64,000 nt of DNA from Platycnemis pennipes (GCA_933228895.1 OW121848.1:131830615-131894614), one strand, 5' to 3'; numbered from the stretch's first letter, positions 43,479 to 54,784 are shown. The notes: a model not told the origin generated them from the sequence alone. A program made the numbers and translations.

Positions 43479-43872
43479 ACATCTACATCTACATAATACC
43501 CTGCAAGCCACCATAAAGGTGTGTGGCGGGGGGTGAACTCTCACCAAACATGCACTACATCATGCATAAAAAAGGATTAGTACTTGTATAGGTACTGTTC
43601 AAAACTACGCCATTTAAAAAAAGATAAAAATAGCAAAGCATACATGCAAAGACATGCCGTTAGTTGGGTTAGCCTTAAGTCCTTATACCAACATGCAGAT
43701 ACCAATGTTATCCATTGCTACACTCGTACTGGATATATTTACCGTTATTCATATCCCTAATAGTACGAGGAAAAAAGGACATTAGAATCTGTCAGTTCGG
43801 CAATCAATTTCTCTAATTTAGTGATTATGGTCCAGTCTACCATATAGTAAGTTGGGGTCCGCAAAATATTTT
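43479..43872 (-). mobile_element. Family A LINE 3' fragment inside PLE 2
   Basis: Tail and terminal signature at 43481-43540, 3' UTR, then the ORF2 end to about 43872. PLE-type sequence lies on both sides, showing that it inserted into PLE 2. Confidence 0.82.
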
Positions 43873-44045
43873 TATATATGTTCCCTTCCAACGCTTCCAA
43901 CTCTCCCTTCCTGACTTTACCTTTTCTCTCCTCCCCAACTTGACCCATCTTCCTAACCCCCCTCCTCCGTCCAAGTCACAACTGTCCTCCCCCCTCCTAT
44001 TTACTATCTCCCCCCATTTTCCATTGTTGTGCCTACCCACGGATC
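43873..44045 (+). mobile_element. PLE 2, probable pyrimidine-rich 3' segment
   Basis: A strongly pyrimidine-rich stretch (many CTCC and CCCCC) that resembles the one at 11430-11560 of PLE 1. The endonuclease region that should precede it is missing, so a deletion accompanied or followed the LINE insertion. Confidence 0.5.
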
Positions 44046-45515
44046 ACGTGAACACTTTTGCAGGTATGTAAGGAGGTCGCTGACCCTTGGCGCTTACCTT
44101 GAAGATGATTGTACTACAATCGTAACCGAGGTCGGTGTCTCAATAAAATTTGTGGAATCTTACGAAATGGTTTTTCTCCTTGCTACAAAAAACTTCCAAT
44201 TTGCTGCCCTTTAATATGCCTTTTTTGACAGATTGGGGTCGCAAGGAATTGCAACTCTGATAAAAGTTTCCCAACTCACTCCCACATTATGTCAAATTTG
44301 TCCTCATCAAAGAGTCAATGAACGCCATAAAACCCCGACATTGTAATGATACGCAAGTTGATACTTTCACAGAACTACACTCGGAGTACTGGGCTCGAAA
44401 TCGCATGCTCTCATGCTAAACTATCAGGCGAAACAAGTTTGCATGTTCGCCTCCAGAGAAGTAAGTCTGTGATAGTACATACAAGCGTGTGAGGGCAGCC
44501 CCTATCACTCCTCACATTTTCTGGTCGCCTCACTTATATAGGCCTCCACTGCTTTTTTCTGAACCCACCGCTCCTAGAATTTTAATGCCCGTGGGCGCTT
44601 TTCAGGTCATTTCAGCTCTCCGTGACGCTAGTGGTCTCCGCGGAGGCGAAGAACTGATATATTTATACCTTCCCAATTTATCTTCTTGATTGAAAATACC
44701 ATGTTTCTGTCGTGTTTCCACAGTAACAGCATATCGAAGTGAAATTGCAAAATGTCCATCCCCGCCAGACCACGCAATTTCTTTCGCAATTTAATTATTC
44801 TCTTAATCTGACCAATTATCTTACTTTTATTTTTAAAGGTATTTTTTTCATTTCTTTCTTTGCAGAATTCCTTGTGATGATTTTTTTTTAATCTGATAGT
44901 ATTTTTCCCAAATCTGCAAATTCGCTATGAATTGATTGCATGAATATATTATTTAACCCTAAGTTTTAGTCTGTCATAACTTTCTCAATCCATATTATTC
45001 TCAAGCACTAACACTTCATATAGTCCAAAGTCAGACGATTAGTTTTAGTCTCTTCCATAGAACGTAATTATTAATTCAACCTAAACTTCTCTTGAAGCTT
45101 TCGCTACTATCGAGTGCATTTGATTTAGTTTCTAGTTATCCCTGCAACGAAGAATTGACTAATCAAACAAAATCCTCAATATTTATTGGAAGCTTAATGA
45201 TATCTTATGTTTACGGATCCCTTTCCAGGATACCACGCGAATATTACATTGACTCCTTTAGCAACGATCGGCTACTGGTGAGGTCGGATTAATAATTCTG
45301 TGACAGTGGACTGGAGGAAAATATCACCATTAAACTGCTGCTGTTCCTGCCGATGCTTGGATGACGGTAGTGACGTTACACCTGCACCTGTTTATTTGGT
45401 GAGTGATCCGTGAAAATAGAGTTATTGATGTTGTTGCCCTATCTTTCAATGTCATGTCACGGTATGATATCTATATTAGCCTAACTAATCATTTAGATGA
45501 ACTAAATAGAATCAA
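44046..45515. other. No gene seen
   Basis: AT-rich sequence with chance frames only. Confidence 0.4.
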
Positions 45516-46072
45516 ATAGTAAATCAGATCGTAGGTTGAAATTTAGAATAAATATCTCAAATTAATTCCAAGATTATATTTTCACTGATGACGTCAAACA
45601 TATTTTGTGAACTCCAACTTACTATGGTAGACTGGGCCAAAATCGTAAAATTAGAGAAATTGATTGTCAAACCAACAGATTCAAAAGGCCTTTCATTCCT
45701 CGAAAAATTACGGTTATAAATAGCTGTAAATATATCTAATAGTATAAATACTGATACATCTTTTTTTGAATCCTGAAGTTTAGACTAGAATATAGGTAAA
45801 TACTAATACTTTTTGTGCATGATATGTAATGCATAAAGAAAGATCTGATGCTTTCCCGGCGTAGGTATCTGCTGCGTGAAGGTTTCTCGTGTCCTCCACT
45901 GGGTTATTTTGTCCATGTCCGCCGATGTTTCATTGACCGAGTCGGGAATCGAAAAGTCGGCGGACATGGAGGCAATAACCCGGTGGAGGACACGAGAAAC
46001 CTTCACGCATCTGTGATGCATGTTTGGTGTGAATTCACCCCTTGCTACTCACCGTTACGGGGGTATGTAGAT
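45516..46072 (+). mobile_element. Family A LINE 3' fragment carrying an insertion
   Basis: Decayed ORF2 C-terminus (SDRRLKFRINIS-like, LTYYGRLGQNRKIREIDCQT near 45615) and UTR up to 45834. After a 181-bp inverted-repeat insertion the UTR resumes at GCATGTTTGGTG and ends near 46072 with a worn terminal signature. Confidence 0.78.
45835..46015. mobile_element. 181-bp inverted-repeat insertion, PLE-related
   Basis: It is bounded by an ATGCAT direct repeat (45829-45834 and 46016-46021). Arms 45873-45930 and 45952-46009 pair over 58 bp with about five mismatches, around a 21-nt loop. The left part has CTTTCCCGGCGTA and TCCTCCACTGGG, as in the unit at 35535. The uninterrupted UTR (for example 13065-13090) shows the empty site. 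Confidence 0.72.
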
Positions 46073-46317
46073 GCCATATTTTCCTGCACGAGCTATTATT
46101 AAGCTCGCTCAATTATTCCTACCAACAGCCAGGAACGCCTTGGCTTTTCACCGAATGTTAGGATATATCATATGACTAATAGTTTCACACTTGACTTTGT
46201 GGAACCTATCCATATCGGAAACATTAAAAAAATTACACTTTGTACGGCCCACTAGAGAGATTTATTAAGTATGACCCGGGTTTTTTTTGCATAATAACGT
46301 CATCCGGTAACAGTGAC

Positions 46318-46535
46318 CAATTTTTTATGCGGTATATATATGTGTATACAAAAAAATCAGGTGAGTGGAAGTAAGGGGAGAGGGTAGGTAAAAGGGGCGG
46401 GCGTTGGAATGTGGTGTTGTGGGTATGAGTTGGGGAGGAAGGGGTGGAAGGGAAGAGGGCAGGGTTAGGCTGGGTGGGGATTATCCGGTGCTGATGGCTC
46501 TCGGGAAGCGGGGGGTGTGGCGAGTGAGGGGGAAG
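46318..46535 (-). mobile_element. Probable PLE 3' terminal segment
   Basis: A TATATATGTGTATAC stretch, a TCAGGTGAG remnant and then a long G-rich run on plus mirror the pyrimidine-rich tail and TATATA of PLE 1 (11430-11600) read on minus. No coding sequence is recognised. Confidence 0.45.
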
Positions 46536-47777
46536 AAAAAGAAGGATTAGCAGGGAAACACATTATGCTCATATCACAAGAGGTTCTGAGAAGTTACACC
46601 TTCACTGTCCTGCCCACTGTGGTTAATCAGCATGCCCAGTTTAAAAAAGAGGGTGTTATTTGCAGGGAAGTACGTAACATGTACGATTGCTTTTTTAGTG
46701 GTATGCATGTTGAAGCTATTTAGTGATTCTTTGAGAACGCATAATGCTTTATATTCGCGCCTTATTTCCATTTTTGTTCACTAAATGGCCAAAAGAGGGT
46801 ATTGCTGGACTTAGGAATGCTCTTCACCGGGAGTTTCTGTTCACTTTTACATCACCGTCCAAATCTTGTCTGGTGAAGAGAAGTCAAGACAATGGCATTG
46901 CCTCCTACTACCGAGCCAGACTTGCGATCTTCGAAGAAGTGCGTAGTTTAAGCCACGAGTTTAGCACCGACCGAATTCGTTTCTTTTTTTCATAATTTTT
47001 CCTTCGTTTTACGTTTCATTATTGGTTCGTTTTCGCCTCTTCTCCTTTGTTCGTCTCCTCCAAATCACTGACACCACTATGAGAATATGCTTTTATCAAC
47101 TTGCAAAACAAATAATACGATATTCATAGTTAGTCTGTTCTCATACATTCGAACGGCAACGTTTTATGAATATCGCCCGTTACAATGAACGATTCCTACT
47201 CAATTTCGTCATGATTTTTGAAGTCATTTATCTACATCATTAAATTTTATCAGTACATAAATGAATACGTGCTTAATATATTATACTTGATTAATTTATT
47301 TTTTAATTCGAGCCGTAGGCAATTTTCTTCCAGATTATTTCAATATATTTTGTTTAATTATAATTTATTTATCTTAGCGACGACAATTAATAAAACTTTT
47401 AACTTTGGCCATGCTTTTTGAAGTACTTTATCTGTGTTTTTACATGTTATCAGCTTGTAAAATGTTGGTTTACTTAGTTAATTAGGTTATTTTCTTTCAC
47501 ATTATCGCAGTATATTTGTTTAAATTATGTATTTATTCCTTGTAATTGATTTTATCTATCCCTCATAACTGGCATGACTATCTTTAAAGAAAAACATAAT
47601 AAATAACCTCCACTTACCTCCAATATCCTTGCTACGTCTGAAACGTTGCGTTCGAGTAAAAATATTGTATTATTTGTGTAAGGCTTTTGTAGCACTATTC
47701 ATCAGAAAAGAGAATCATGGCAAAGTTTTTGTGGTGTAATATCACAAGTGCAATCGAGCAAAAAGGGTGAAAAAATT
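46536..47777. other. No gene seen; old tandem duplication
   Basis: An 83-codon frame at 46744-46995 has no recognised domain. From 47212 to 47545 two diverged copies of a roughly 200-bp AT-rich unit follow each other, sharing TTTTTGAAGT, TTATCAG and a TGTTTAA...ATTTATT block in order. Confidence 0.4.
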
Positions 47778-47850
47778 TACCCTTGGGGGGACTCGAACCC
47801 CCAATCCCCGGTTTAGGAGACCGATGCCTTATCCATTAGGCCACAAGGGC
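47778..47850 (-). tRNA. trnR-CCU: tRNA-Arg(CCT)
   Basis: A 73-nt cloverleaf on minus. Acceptor GCCCTTG pairs with CAAGGGT, with the G1-U72 wobble also known in animal tRNA-Arg(CCT); discriminator A. Box A is TGGCCTAATGG. Anticodon stem TCGGT/ACCGG with loop CTCCTAA gives anticodon CCT, arginine. T arm GGGGG-TTCGAGT-CCCCC holds box B GGTTCGAGTCC. A T run follows within a few nucleotides as terminator. No intron or encoded CCA. It reads AGG codons. Confidence 0.96.
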
Positions 47851-49242
47851 TGCGTGACGGCGAGGGAAGTATCTGCTGTACGCATACAAATTAATGGTGG
47901 ATAGTGCGAACAGATAATGTTGCGTACACAATTGTTCTTATTATTGAATTCACAGGTTATGAATCCATGGGACAAGCTGGCAGTATATGAAATTTTTTAT
48001 CGAGTTATTGGTTCCTCCCTCATTTCTTCCTCATACCGACGTCAAGTTTCACCTTTTCATGTTGGGTGTCATAAGGCCGGTTTGTATCGAAGAAAGAAAT
48101 GGCACATCGTAGGGCAGACTAAAATCATGGATATATCATAGATGAATGCCTGGAAATAGAACGGGGGCTATTTTCTTTATCGGACACACAGCACTTCACA
48201 CGTTAGTGAAGTTTTCCATTTGGTTCTTTGTTTGGCGCGATGCAATTTTCATTGTGCATCGATGCATAGCTACATTGAAGCAGCGGGTAAGGTATGTAAA
48301 CTCTGTATCAGGCTGCATAATGATAAGTATCGTGTAAAAAAGCCTTTGGACATACGTTTGAGCGATTTGAGGGTTTAGAATGTACCGTAGTTATTATGTG
48401 TATGGACGATCTACTAATGTCCCCCCAGAGCCTGCATTGAAAACGACAGGCACCTTAATTTTTGTTTCAGCTAATTAGTTCCCCTAACAACCTATAATCA
48501 TTCGATATACATTTGACGACGAGCATGATATTATATCTTTTTCATTGATAGGTCAATTTGGTAATCGTTTTCAAAATTGGGCTGTTTTAGCTTTGGGTGA
48601 CGGGGAGCGAAACCAGGCAATGTCATTAGCCCTGTTCATGTCAACAAAACAAGTAAGGTGAATTCCAGTCCCAATATTTGCTGGAATTGTCAAGCCTGGA
48701 TTCAGCTGGATTACAGCTGTAATGAGTGTGTTTTCAATCCTTCTGGATAAATGTCAGGTCTGAATCCACCAGGATTCCAACTTGGAACACCGGATTTGTC
48801 CAGCTAAATTCCAGCGTGTGCCCTGCAAAAGACTAGCTGGAGTACAGCTGTGGATTTGCTGTCTAGATGTAGTAGTCAGCAAGGGGTCCACAGTTTATTG
48901 CCCTCTCTGACAGCTGTCTATGCCTGGCATAGAACCAAACCTGGAATGCTTTCCACTCAACGTCTAAGCGGGCATTATCATGAAATATCTCCTAAAATTC
49001 TAATTTAGATTCCAAGGGTGCAAATCACTACTCCTACAATGCCACAAGGCATAAATTACTTAAGTATACTCTTTCCCAACTGCAACCCAATTTTTCATGA
49101 CACTCCTGCATGATTAATACCCGAACCATGGAAATTGGGGATGAAATATTTCATGGATAAATCCTTCTACTTGAGCCTTCATCACTCAAAAAATTTATGT
49201 GCATTGATATACACCTTGCCAATGAAGTATAAACTATTTCTG
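47851..49242. other. No gene seen; field of CTGGATT/AATTCCAG words
   Basis: From about 48655 to 48880 the words CTGGATT, ATTCCAG, AGCTGGA and TCCAGCT recur on both strands at short spacing. The pattern is too irregular to call a tandem repeat. Otherwise AT-rich. Confidence 0.4.
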
Positions 49243-49930
49243 TCATCATTATTGGTCAGCAATCCTGGGATTAGTTATATGCAACTCTCCACTGAATTCT
49301 TCTATCGGCTAATCTCTTCGTATATGCATACTTCTTCTCTTTCAGATCCTTCATCACTTGCTCCATATATCTCATATGAGGCCTTCGTTTACCATTCATC
49401 CCATCAACTTCTCCTTCAACAATGGTCTTCATCTGGCCATCATGTCTGATGATGTGGCTGATTAAGATGTCTTAGGGTATTGTCTTATTCTTAGGGTAGG
49501 TAAGACTTCCCTTTTCTTCCACTCTTCTTTGGGCTTTCTCGTTACTTACTCACTCGATCCATTTGATCTTCACCATTCTCTGTAGCACCATATTTTGAAT
49601 GCTTCCACTCTTTTTGTCTCTGCTGCTGTCATCATACATGCCTCACTACCATAAAGAAACATGCACCAGATGTATGTTCTGGTGAGTTACCTTCTATGCT
49701 TGTATTTCCAGCTGTAAGTAGCTTCTGCTTTTGATACAATGCCCCCTTTGCCTGGGTTATTCTACTGACTACTTCTTTCCTACTTCATCCATTGTTGATT
49801 ACTTGGCTTCCCAGGTAACAGAACTCTTTCACCTCTTTAAGTTTTTGTTTTCCTAGTTTAACGTTGGTTTTGGGTTCTTCTCTCTTGCTGCTTCTTAATG
49901 ACCTTCAACTGATATCTGGCCATTTTCTTT
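49243..49930 (-). mobile_element. RTE/BovB-like LINE fragment (family B)
   Basis: The ATGATG-type tail and GGTCAGCAATCCTGGGATTA lie at 49243-49275. Upstream on minus, all frameshifted, are the RRLADR..., HIIRHDGQMKTIVEGEVDGM (near 49440), VKIKWIE (near 49570), TAGNTSIE (near 49710), FCYLGSQVINN (near 49820) and YQLKVIKKQQ (near 49910) regions. It is 5'-truncated. Confidence 0.8.
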
Positions 49931-50394
49931 TGTCCTTTCATTGGATATTAGCATTTCTGTGTGGGAGATGAAATTATAGATACACAGCTTAACCATCATG
50001 TGGAAGACATTCTCTTTGGTATTGATCCTCCAGCTGATGGACAGGAGTGATGCTTCTCTGATCCCCATGATTACCTGGTAACTCATCAGTCCCTCCCAAA
50101 TCACTTCAATGCACATTAGAAGCATGGGTAAACAAAATTCAGTGCCTGAGGTTAAGTAACCATTGAATTTCTGACATGGCCTGTGAATCTTGTATTATCC
50201 TGAGATCTATATGGCATCGTGTGATGATGAATGTGCTGTAGCAACTTGATGGACCCATTCATTATTTTTCGGCTCCATAAAATTCCTGCTTTTCTTTCTT
50301 ATTCTTTGATGATGATCTTACGCTGCAGTCACTCACTCAGTGATTCAACATGAAGGTTGATTTGGATAGATGAGGGTATTAGCTCACCCCAGAC
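49931..50394. other. No gene seen
   Basis: Spacer between a LINE fragment and a SINE. No feature supported. Confidence 0.35.
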
Positions 50395-50575
50395 TAAGCC
50401 TCAGGCATGTGAATTTCACACATTTAGGGTGGGGAACCAGTTCCTTTCCCTGGGCTACCTCGCAGTCTGAAGATTTTTCGTTTGGGGGCATCCAAAGGCT
50501 TCACCCAGATTTGAACCTGGGACCCTTTGATCAGTAGCTAAGTGCTCTACCCACTAGGCCACCACGCTCCCCTAC
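50395..50575 (-). mobile_element. tRNA-derived SINE (second type)
   Basis: On minus the head reads GGGAGCGTGGTGGCCTAGTG (box A) and CCAGGTTCAAATCTGG (box B) with normal tRNA spacing. The body has GGGAAAGGAACTGGTTCCCC. The SINE at 59168-59412 shares head and body layout. Confidence 0.75.
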
Positions 50576-50589
50576 CTTACAGTATGCAA

Positions 50590-50860
50590 TTTATATGTTA
50601 CTTATGGAAAAGGATAAAAAATAAATAGCACAATTCACATTTTTACCATAGGTAGGTACCCACTCATACATTCACAACACATGTTTCAATTCCTGAGGCA
50701 TCATAATCAAGCCTTCTACATGTTATAGTATACATTAGATATATGCAAAAGTAAAAAAAAGTGGGTGTGGGAATGATTGACCAATATGATAGAGGGAGTT
50801 GTAGAGGGGAGGGTGGTTAGATGGTGGTGAAGGTGGAGTGGTGCTGTTGACCTATTTATT
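50590..50860 (-). mobile_element. Probable PLE terminal segment
   Basis: A GAAACATGTGTTG block with a worn CTGAGGAATT/CTTGATTATGATG neighbourhood, then a G-rich stretch on plus (50760-50850), follow the order seen at 53085-53374 and, reversed, at 11430-11680. The hammerhead-like core is too decayed to score. Confidence 0.4.
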
Positions 50861-50984
50861 CAACAAATATTCATATGGTATATCCAGTAAAAAATACATT
50901 TAGTGATTGCCCAATATTTTTTTGATTACTGAAGACAATGATGTTATAGAAATTAGAGTTTTACGGAGTGGTCATTCAGAATGA

Positions 50985-52320
50985 CTTCTGAGGAAATCAG
51001 GAGTACATGGCGATAAACTTGAATTTAGGAAAAGTAAAGGTGCTTGAGGAGTAGTTTTACTCAGGTTAAGTTACCCATGGAGAACAGAATGCATAAGAGC
51101 AAGCAGATGTATGTTGAGTTTATGGTTTTGGAGAAAGCTTTTGGTAATTTGATCAGCAATAAATTCTATAATTCTAAAAGAAATTGGAGTGTTGTACAAT
51201 GAAGAGTTATTACCAGTTCGTATACAAACCAGCTGGTTTTTTAGCCACCTAAGTCACCATGTTCAAATCTAGACCCAACCTTGAAGGTGCAACAGTAAAG
51301 AAAGAGGTAAGAGACAAGGTTGTACACTCATTCATGTATTTTATTAATGTCTACATCAAGGATTTCCAACCTACCTGCTCTAAGGGAACCATAAAATAAG
51401 TGATCCGGAGAATATATCTTCTGTTTACAAATAATCATGATGTACTTTGTATATGACTTAATGGTATACCATCTCTATAGAGATGAAAAGAATTTTAGAA
51501 AGAATCTACCTGTATTCAACAGGGAAATATGTAGATAAGATACCACTTGAAGGTCAATAAAATTAAAACAATGTAATGGTGTGCAGGAGGAGCACAGAGG
51601 CTGAGGCCAATGTTAAGCTCGATAAGCAAAAGCTACAAGAGATGAAAGAGCCTTACCTACTATCTGGAAAGCAAAAAAACCTATTATGGATTTTGCAAGA
51701 ATGAAATACATAATCAGTAATATAGCTCAGGCGATGAGATCATTCTACCAGAAAAAGAATCAATTAACAGCTAAAAATACAAGTTTGAGGTAAAGAAAAT
51801 ACACATTACCAGAACTTACATTCAGATGAGTGATGCTATTTCATCAGATTCAGATGAAATAGCATCATGATGCTATTTCATCTGAATCTTGCTTCTTTAT
51901 GGCATAAGACATGGACTGAAATGGATGCAGAAAACTTACAATAATTCAAAATGTGGTAATCTAAAAGAATAATGGTGGTAAAGTATATAGTAGGTACAAT
52001 GTGACCAATGAAAGAGTTTTGAGAAAAGCAGAAAAAATGAGGAAACTGCTGAAAACCCTTAATAGAGAAGATGGATCGACCTAATTGGTCATCTTTTAAC
52101 CCTCAGGTAAATTCATGAAAATGGAGGGAAAATTCAATTCGTATGCATGAGTGTCTGTGAGAGGTAAGAACTCGGCTAGTCATCATGGAGAGAAATAACT
52201 CATAGTAATATTCTGATTATGGAAAAAGAGAAATAGAGTTCAAAAAAGAGGAGTAAATAGAAAGAAATTATGTAGCTATAATGAGATGGAAATGACAATT
52301 GATTGGAAAATTGTAAATTG
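50985..52320 (+). mobile_element. RTE/BovB-like LINE, longest but most decayed copy (family B)
   Basis: Plus-strand reading across many frameshifts recovers the RT: KQMYVEFMVLEKAFGNLI near 51105 (equivalent of the DFEKAFD motif), a VHSFMYFINVYIK-like stretch near 51330, then KLDKQKLQEMKEP near 51620, MRSFYQKKNQLTAKNTSLR near 51740, and TM*PMKEF/EKMDRPNW-like blocks near 51995-52090. It includes RT sequence absent from the other family B copies. It contains nested short palindromes at 51840-51895. Confidence 0.7.
51845..51895. repeat. Nested palindromes GATTCAGATGAAATAGCATC
   Basis: The word TGCTATTTCATCTGAATC and its complement alternate three times within about 50 bp inside the decayed RTE copy, so several hairpins can form. 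Confidence 0.7.
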
Positions 52321-53084
52321 TGCAAAATTTTCTAAAAGATATATGAGAGGAGAAATGGGAATAATGTGAATGCAGAAGTAAGAAAAGTAATTCATCCATG
52401 AGGAAGTGATTAAATGTTGTGAGGGCCTCTGAAGGATGCACTGACCCTCAGTACAGGACAGGTGTTTGGAAACTGCCTCCGAACTGAATCTGACACAGTT
52501 GAGTCACTCGTCCAATCTCCTCCCATGCATTGACTGTGTGTCACAGTGTATAATATCTTTGGCCTGGGATATAAAGAGCAAAGGGGCTTCCAAAGGCCAG
52601 TACATCCCTATGACTAGCCCAAATTGTGGACTTTGATCATATCCCTCCACTGACTGGCCACACTTGGGTCATGCCTCCTTCATCCATTTCAGCTGAATCA
52701 CTGACAATTTTCACCTCTGACTTGTACCCATATTGTACCCTTTAGGGTGTAAGGATAAACTTGTACCCTGACTGTACCCAGATCCCCTCCATTGCCTCCT
52801 CTGACCAGTCCTACCTGGATCTTGGATGGATGGCTCCGTTCCACTTCTACTTTACCAACTTTGTGAAAACCTATCATATGTGCCCTTCTGATCCTTCTGT
52901 TCTGGGTACTGCAATGTATATGTGGAACAAGCGCAGATGCATCAGGCCATTAGCCGCCTACTGTTGAAGGAACTGGTACATTCTTAATCAATAAAGGAAT
53001 ACAATTCTATGAGCACTCTTCTGATTTTTTTATCAACTCTAATGAATGTAGATGGTATTATTGGCTGTGACATGGTGGAAACTA
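52321..53084. other. No gene seen
   Basis: A 68-codon frame at 52761-52967 has no recognised domain. Sequence composition is less AT-rich than its surroundings. Confidence 0.35.
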
Positions 53085-53374
53085 TTCATTATAATAAAAA
53101 TGAATAAACTTGATTTTTTCACAAATTTTATTTCCTTCCGCTACCCAGGTTTTGACGGTTAAGTCATCATCAGGTGAATAACAAAGAAACAGTTTTTCCA
53201 CCAAATATATATACAAAAAGTGAAGAGGGGTGGGTTTAAGTTTGTTAGGAAGGGTGGTGGGGGTAAGAAGGGTCAAAGGGGTAGGGAAAGAGGGCGTAAG
53301 AAAAGTCAAAGGGACAAGGAAAGGGGGGGTGGTAGGTGAGGGAAAAGGTTTAGCGTTGAGTGACACATTGGGCC
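53085..53374 (-). mobile_element. PLE 3 terminal segment, inverted orientation
   Basis: On minus: a pyrimidine-rich stretch (53225-53345), TATATATTTGG, CTGATGATGACTTAACCGTC, AAAACCTGGGTA and then AATAAAATTTG. The order equals that of the PLE 1 3' end. The coding part on plus follows beyond the hAT insertion (from about 54200), so this is probably the inverted 5' repeat of PLE 3. The GAAAC of the hammerhead-like core is AAAAC here. Confidence 0.55.
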
Positions 53375-54140
53375 TAGTGATGGAACAATGTCGGTCCAAA
53401 TCGATTTTTAATCGAAATGAAAAGGTCGACTTTTCAGCAAAAATCGAAGTTTGAACCAAAAGATCGATTAATCGAAAAAATCTACGGTTCATTTTTGAAA
53501 AAAATGCAATTGGTACAAAAACATGTTTATTATTCATTTGAAAAACGCTCATAATACATATTTGAATAACATAAAAAATCCATAAAAATGTACTTAGAAA
53601 ACATTCTTGAATTATTGGTCGTAAAAATTTACAATTTACTTTAATGTGGATCACCGCTTGGAACCATTCCGCTTCACCAAAATTTTTAAGAAAGAGCAAC
53701 TAATTAAGATGCTTTCTTGATGATCTAGGGTGTGCCTTTCCAGTTTTATAGGCCTTAGAGAAAATTCTTTCACATGGGACGGATGACGTTATCATACTCG
53801 GCACTCTGGTCGTGAAACGGTACGTGTTGGGGTATCCTTTATCTCCTCCCAGACTTTAAGAGGATTGGGGTTGACTTTCCTATCGACGGGTGGCCTGTTG
53901 AGGTGTTGCCTAACTTCTACTGGCATCTACTTCTAACAAGAAGTGACCTCAGTGGCAGTTCATCGAGGACCTCTACTGACTACTACGTGCTGCTGAGTTC
54001 AAATGAAATGGTCAAGATCGAAGTTGAAAAATCGAGTTTGGATCGAAACTGGAAGATCATGGCTCGATCTTGATTTCCTCGATCTTTGACTATTAAAACT
54101 TGATTTTCGATTTTAATCGAAATCGATTTTTCCATCACTA
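53375..54140. mobile_element. Non-autonomous hAT element with 8-bp target duplication
   Basis: The ends are inverted: TAGTGATGGAACAATG at the left, CCATCACTA preceded by AAATCGATTTTT at the right. Flanks ATTGGGCC (53367-53374) and ATTGGGTC (54141-54148) match at 7 of 8 bases, the target length of hAT transposons. TCGATTTT/AATCGAAA words are clustered subterminally on both sides. The interior (766 bp in total) shows no transposase frame. It is inserted in PLE 3. Confidence 0.78.
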
Positions 54141-54199
54141 ATTGGGTCGTTTTGGTGGGTTGGTGTCCCTGAACACTGAGAGGTCTAGGAGGGGTGAAT

Positions 54200-54530
54200 T
54201 CTTCACATCTTGATACAGACAGCAATCCCCACCCCTATCACTAGTGAACTGAGTGCAGCCATGGAAATGTGTGTCTCCCAGAACTATTTTAAATTCAACG
54301 ACACATATTTTAAACAACCAGAGGGCTTAGCCATGGGCTCTCCTTTGTCTCCGTTGCTAGCAGACATTTTTATGAACTCTGTGGAAAGTGATCTATTTGC
54401 CTCTTCAAATGCTTTGGTTAAATATATTTTCTGCTGGTATCGATATGTCGATCACAGTTTTTGTGTGTGGCCCGGCTCTGAGAGACAACTAGACAGATTT
54501 TTGAACTTTCTAGCTTTAGCTTTTTTTCTA
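54200..54530 (+). mobile_element. Penelope-like element 3, RT fragment
   Basis: Plus strand: QNYFKFNDTYFKQPEGLAMG, SPLSPLLADIFMN and WYRYVDHSFCVWPGSERQLD with RFLNFL. These are the PLE RT motifs around the active site; the catalytic YVDD reads YVDH, so the second aspartate is lost. After 54507 the frame dissolves into a short tandem repeat. Confidence 0.85.
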
Positions 54531-54583
54531 GCTATTCTAGCTTTAGCTTTTTTTCTAGCTATTCTAGCTTTAGCTTTTTTGGC
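54507..54583. repeat. Minisatellite, unit about 27 bp, nearly 3 copies
   Basis: The unit TTCTAGCTTTAGCTTTTTTT with CTAGCTA is repeated in tandem, directly after the FLNFL codons of PLE 3. Each unit itself is built from CTAGCT/TTTAGCTT words. Confidence 0.85.
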
Positions 54584-54784
54584 CTTTATTTTCACATTAC
54601 AATTTCATCAATTTAAATGTGCCAAGTATGCACTCCAAATGTTAAGCGGCCTTGGCACCACAACACACAGTCATACGTATTAAATTCATTTTTGGCGATT
54701 TAATGCGTACTTGCACATTTTTTCCTCGCTTGATAGGACAAATTTTAAGTATACTTTCCAATATTCATCTTACTGCTCTAATTT

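Noticed and set aside
46744..46995. 83-codon frame as a gene
   Set aside because: No recognisable motif and a neighbouring PLE terminal segment; likely chance.
50511..50575. Possible functional tRNA on minus
   Set aside because: The head is followed by a SINE body and the cloverleaf has mismatches; a second copy of the same composite lies at 59168.
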